Source: VAZQ01 sp036502925 (GTDB lineage: Bacteria > Pseudomonadota > Alphaproteobacteria > Rhizobiales > Xanthobacteraceae). Taken from it: a stretch of 5,629 nucleotides of DNA. The translations under genes were made by a program, and so were the position numbers. Each line of letters opens with the position of its first letter. Position 1 is the first letter of the stretch. The stretch is taken from assembly GCA_036502925.1 (NCBI GenBank), contig DASXXS010000306.1, positions 1-5,629 of the forward strand, read 5' to 3'. Below the pieces are notes generated by a model, which searched no databases, had not been told where the DNA came from, and was given only the letters and a program-made list of their open reading frames with translations. Of the stretch, positions 4,085 through 5,629 are shown piece after piece.

Positions 4085-5629
4085 ATGACATACATGCCGC
4101 GAATGAATCGCCGCGCCTTTGTGGTCGGCACCGCCGCCGCCGGTGGCGGACTTGCGTTGGGCTTCCAGCTCCCGTTCGGCCCGCAGGTCGTGCGCGCCGC
4201 GGACGGCTCGCCCGAGGTCAATGCCTGGGTGGTGATCAAGCCTGACGACACCGTCGTCATCCGGGTGGCCCGCTCCGAGATGGGCCAGGGCACGCTCACC
4301 GGGCTGGCCCAATTGGTGGCCGAGGAGCTCGAATGCGACTGGTCGAAGGTCACCACCGAATTTCCCAGCCCCGGGCAAAATCTGGCCCGCAAACGGGTGT
4401 GGGGGGATTATTCGACCGGCGGCAGCCGCGGCATTCGCGGCTCGCACGAATATGTCCGCCAGGGAGGCGCTGCCGCCCGCGAAATGCTGATCCAGGCCGC
4501 CGCCAATGAATGGAAGGTCCCGGCTTCGGAGTGCAGCGCCGCCAACAGCGTCATCACCCACAAGGCATCGGGGCGCACCACCACGTTCGGCAAGGTGGCG
4601 GAAGCCGCCGCCAAGCTTGACGCCCCCAAGGACGTCAAGCTCAAGGACCCCAAGGACTGGAAGATCGCCGGCAAGGGCCTCAAGCGCCTCGATACGCTCG
4701 ACAAGCTCACCGGCAAGCAGGTCTACGGCATCGACATCAAGATGCCCGGCTTGCTGATCGCGACCATCAAGGCGTCTCCGGTCAACGGCGGCACGGTGAA
4801 GAGCTTCGATGCCGCCAAGGTGACCGGCATGCCGGGGGTGAAGAAGGTCGTGCAGGTCGACGACAATGCCGTCGCCGTCATCGCCGACACGTTCTGGCAT
4901 GCGAAGACCGCCATCGACACCCTGCCGATCGTCTGGGATCCGGGCGAGAACGCCCGGGCGTCGAGCGCGACGATCGCGGAGTTCGTCAAGACCGGGCTCG
5001 ATGCCGACCAGGCCTATGTCGGCAACAAGACCGGCGACGCACCTGCCGCCATCGCGGGCGCCGCCCGCAAGGTCGAGGCGGTCTACAACTATCCGTTCCA
5101 GAACCACGCCACGATGGAGCCGATGAACGCAACGGCGCGCTACACGGCCGACCGCTGCGAGGTCTGGGGTCCGAGCCAGAACGGCGAGGCGGCGCTGGCA
5201 ACCATCATCGAAAGCTCCGGCCTGCCGGCAGAGAAGTGCGACTTCTACAAGGTCATTCTCGGCGGCGGCTTCGGGCGGCGCGGACGCTCCGACTATGTGC
5301 GCCAGGCGGTGCTGATCGCCAAGCAGATGCCGGGCGTCCCGGTCAAGATGATCTGGACGCGCGAGGAGGACATGACGCATTGCACCTTCCATCCGATCAC
5401 GCAATGCAAGATGACCGGCGCCTTCGATGCCAACAACAATCTGGTCGGGCTGCACATGCGCATCGCCGGCCAGTCCATCTCGGCCTCGCTGGCGCCGCAG
5501 AACCTGCAGAACGGCATGGACCCGGTGGTGTTCCAGGGGCTCAACCCGGGCGGCACCGAGGGCCAGTTCAGCTACAACATTCCCAACGTGCTGATCGATC
5601 ATGCCATGCGCAACACCCACCTGACGGCG
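4085..5629 (+). CDS. Molybdopterin-binding large subunit of a molybdenum hydroxylase, IorB type, Tat-exported (3' end beyond window)
   Basis: 515 codons are visible with no stop; Ior-type large subunits are usually about 700-770 residues, so the C-terminal part, including the expected catalytic Glu, is outside. A twin-arginine signal MNRRAFVVGTAAAGGG (residues 7-22) ending near VRAAD predicts export as a folded cofactor-loaded protein to the periplasm. Next come RVARSEMGQGTLTGLAQ (60-76), a molybdopterin-contact segment placed early as in IorB-like enzymes, a hammerhead-like domain from about KLTGKQVYGIDIKMPG (207-222) to PIVWDPG (281-287), then FQNHATMEPMNATA (338-351), WGPSQNGEAAL (361-371) and GGGFGRRGR (393-401). 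These are typical of the xanthine dehydrogenase/aldehyde oxidase family. GGGAGG lies 5 nt before the ATG at 4085; in-frame ATGs at 4094 and 4103 are alternatives. It is co-transcribed with the small subunit. Substrate unknown: N-heterocycle hydroxylase or aldehyde dehydrogenase are both possible. Confidence 0.93.
   Translation, partial: MTYMPRMNRRAFVVGTAAAGGGLALGFQLPFGPQVVRAADGSPEVNAWVVIKPDDTVVIRVARSEMGQGTLTGLAQLVAEELECDWSKVTTEFPSPGQNLARKRVWGDYSTGGSRGIRGSHEYVRQGGAAAREMLIQAAANEWKVPASECSAANSVITHKASGRTTTFGKVAEAAAKLDAPKDVKLKDPKDWKIAGKGLKRLDTLDKLTGKQVYGIDIKMPGLLIATIKASPVNGGTVKSFDAAKVTGMPGVKKVVQVDDNAVAVIADTFWHAKTAIDTLPIVWDPGENARASSATIAEFVKTGLDADQAYVGNKTGDAPAAIAGAARKVEAVYNYPFQNHATMEPMNATARYTADRCEVWGPSQNGEAALATIIESSGLPAEKCDFYKVILGGGFGRRGRSDYVRQAVLIAKQMPGVPVKMIWTREEDMTHCTFHPITQCKMTGAFDANNNLVGLHMRIAGQSISASLAPQNLQNGMDPVVFQGLNPGGTEGQFSYNIPNVLIDHAMRNTHLTA

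Noticed and set aside
4049..5620. Minus-strand open frame (523 codons) opposite the molybdopterin subunit
   Set aside because: Antisense shadow, low complexity in Gly, Asp, Leu, Arg and His; the plus strand encodes clear molybdenum hydroxylase motifs throughout.
1..5629. CRISPR array, tRNA, rRNA, insertion sequence or phage genes
   Set aside because: I saw no regularly spaced direct repeats, no tRNA-like cloverleaf with CCA end, and no transposase or phage protein motifs on either strand.

Overview
The window is GC-rich DNA, most likely from an alphaproteobacterium of the order Hyphomicrobiales (Bradyrhizobium, Rhodopseudomonas or a relative). This rests on codon bias, the gene families, and an intergenic palindromic element with CTCTCCC...GGGAGAG stems of a kind common in that group. 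The taxonomic call is an inference; no rRNA or marker gene is present.

Layout: three genes read leftward (minus strand). In transcription order they are a periplasmic solute-binding protein of the Fe(3+)/AfuA-like ABC family (3210-2158), a fused two-domain ABC permease overlapping it by 17 bp (2174-444), and, after a 246-bp gap, the first 65 codons of an NDP(ADP)-forming acyl-CoA synthetase that runs off the left edge (197-1). The gap holds a highly structured 142-bp element with 9-bp terminal inverted repeats (200-341); one of its ends contains the Shine-Dalgarno sequence of the synthetase gene. No ABC ATPase gene is seen in the window.

Rightward (plus strand) lies a two-gene molybdenum hydroxylase operon: a small [2Fe-2S] subunit of the isoquinoline 1-oxidoreductase alpha (IorA) type (3621-4070) and a Tat-exported molybdopterin subunit of the IorB type (4085 to the right edge, 515 codons seen, C-terminus missing). 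The two units diverge from a 410-bp intergenic region (3211-3620). That region holds several perfect inverted repeats, an AT-rich patch, and a possible 26-codon proline-rich leader ORF with a good ribosome binding site whose start lies in competing hairpins.

How the parts may work together (inference): the hydroxylase oxidises an N-heterocycle or aldehyde in the periplasm, and the transporter and acyl-CoA synthetase import and activate an organic acid. The sequence does not show the substrate. The solute-binding protein has Asn-His-His where I would place the Tyr-Tyr pair of true ferric-binding proteins, so iron as the cargo is doubtful. The gene families are known ones. The less ordinary parts are the element at the synthetase start and the leader of the hydroxylase operon.
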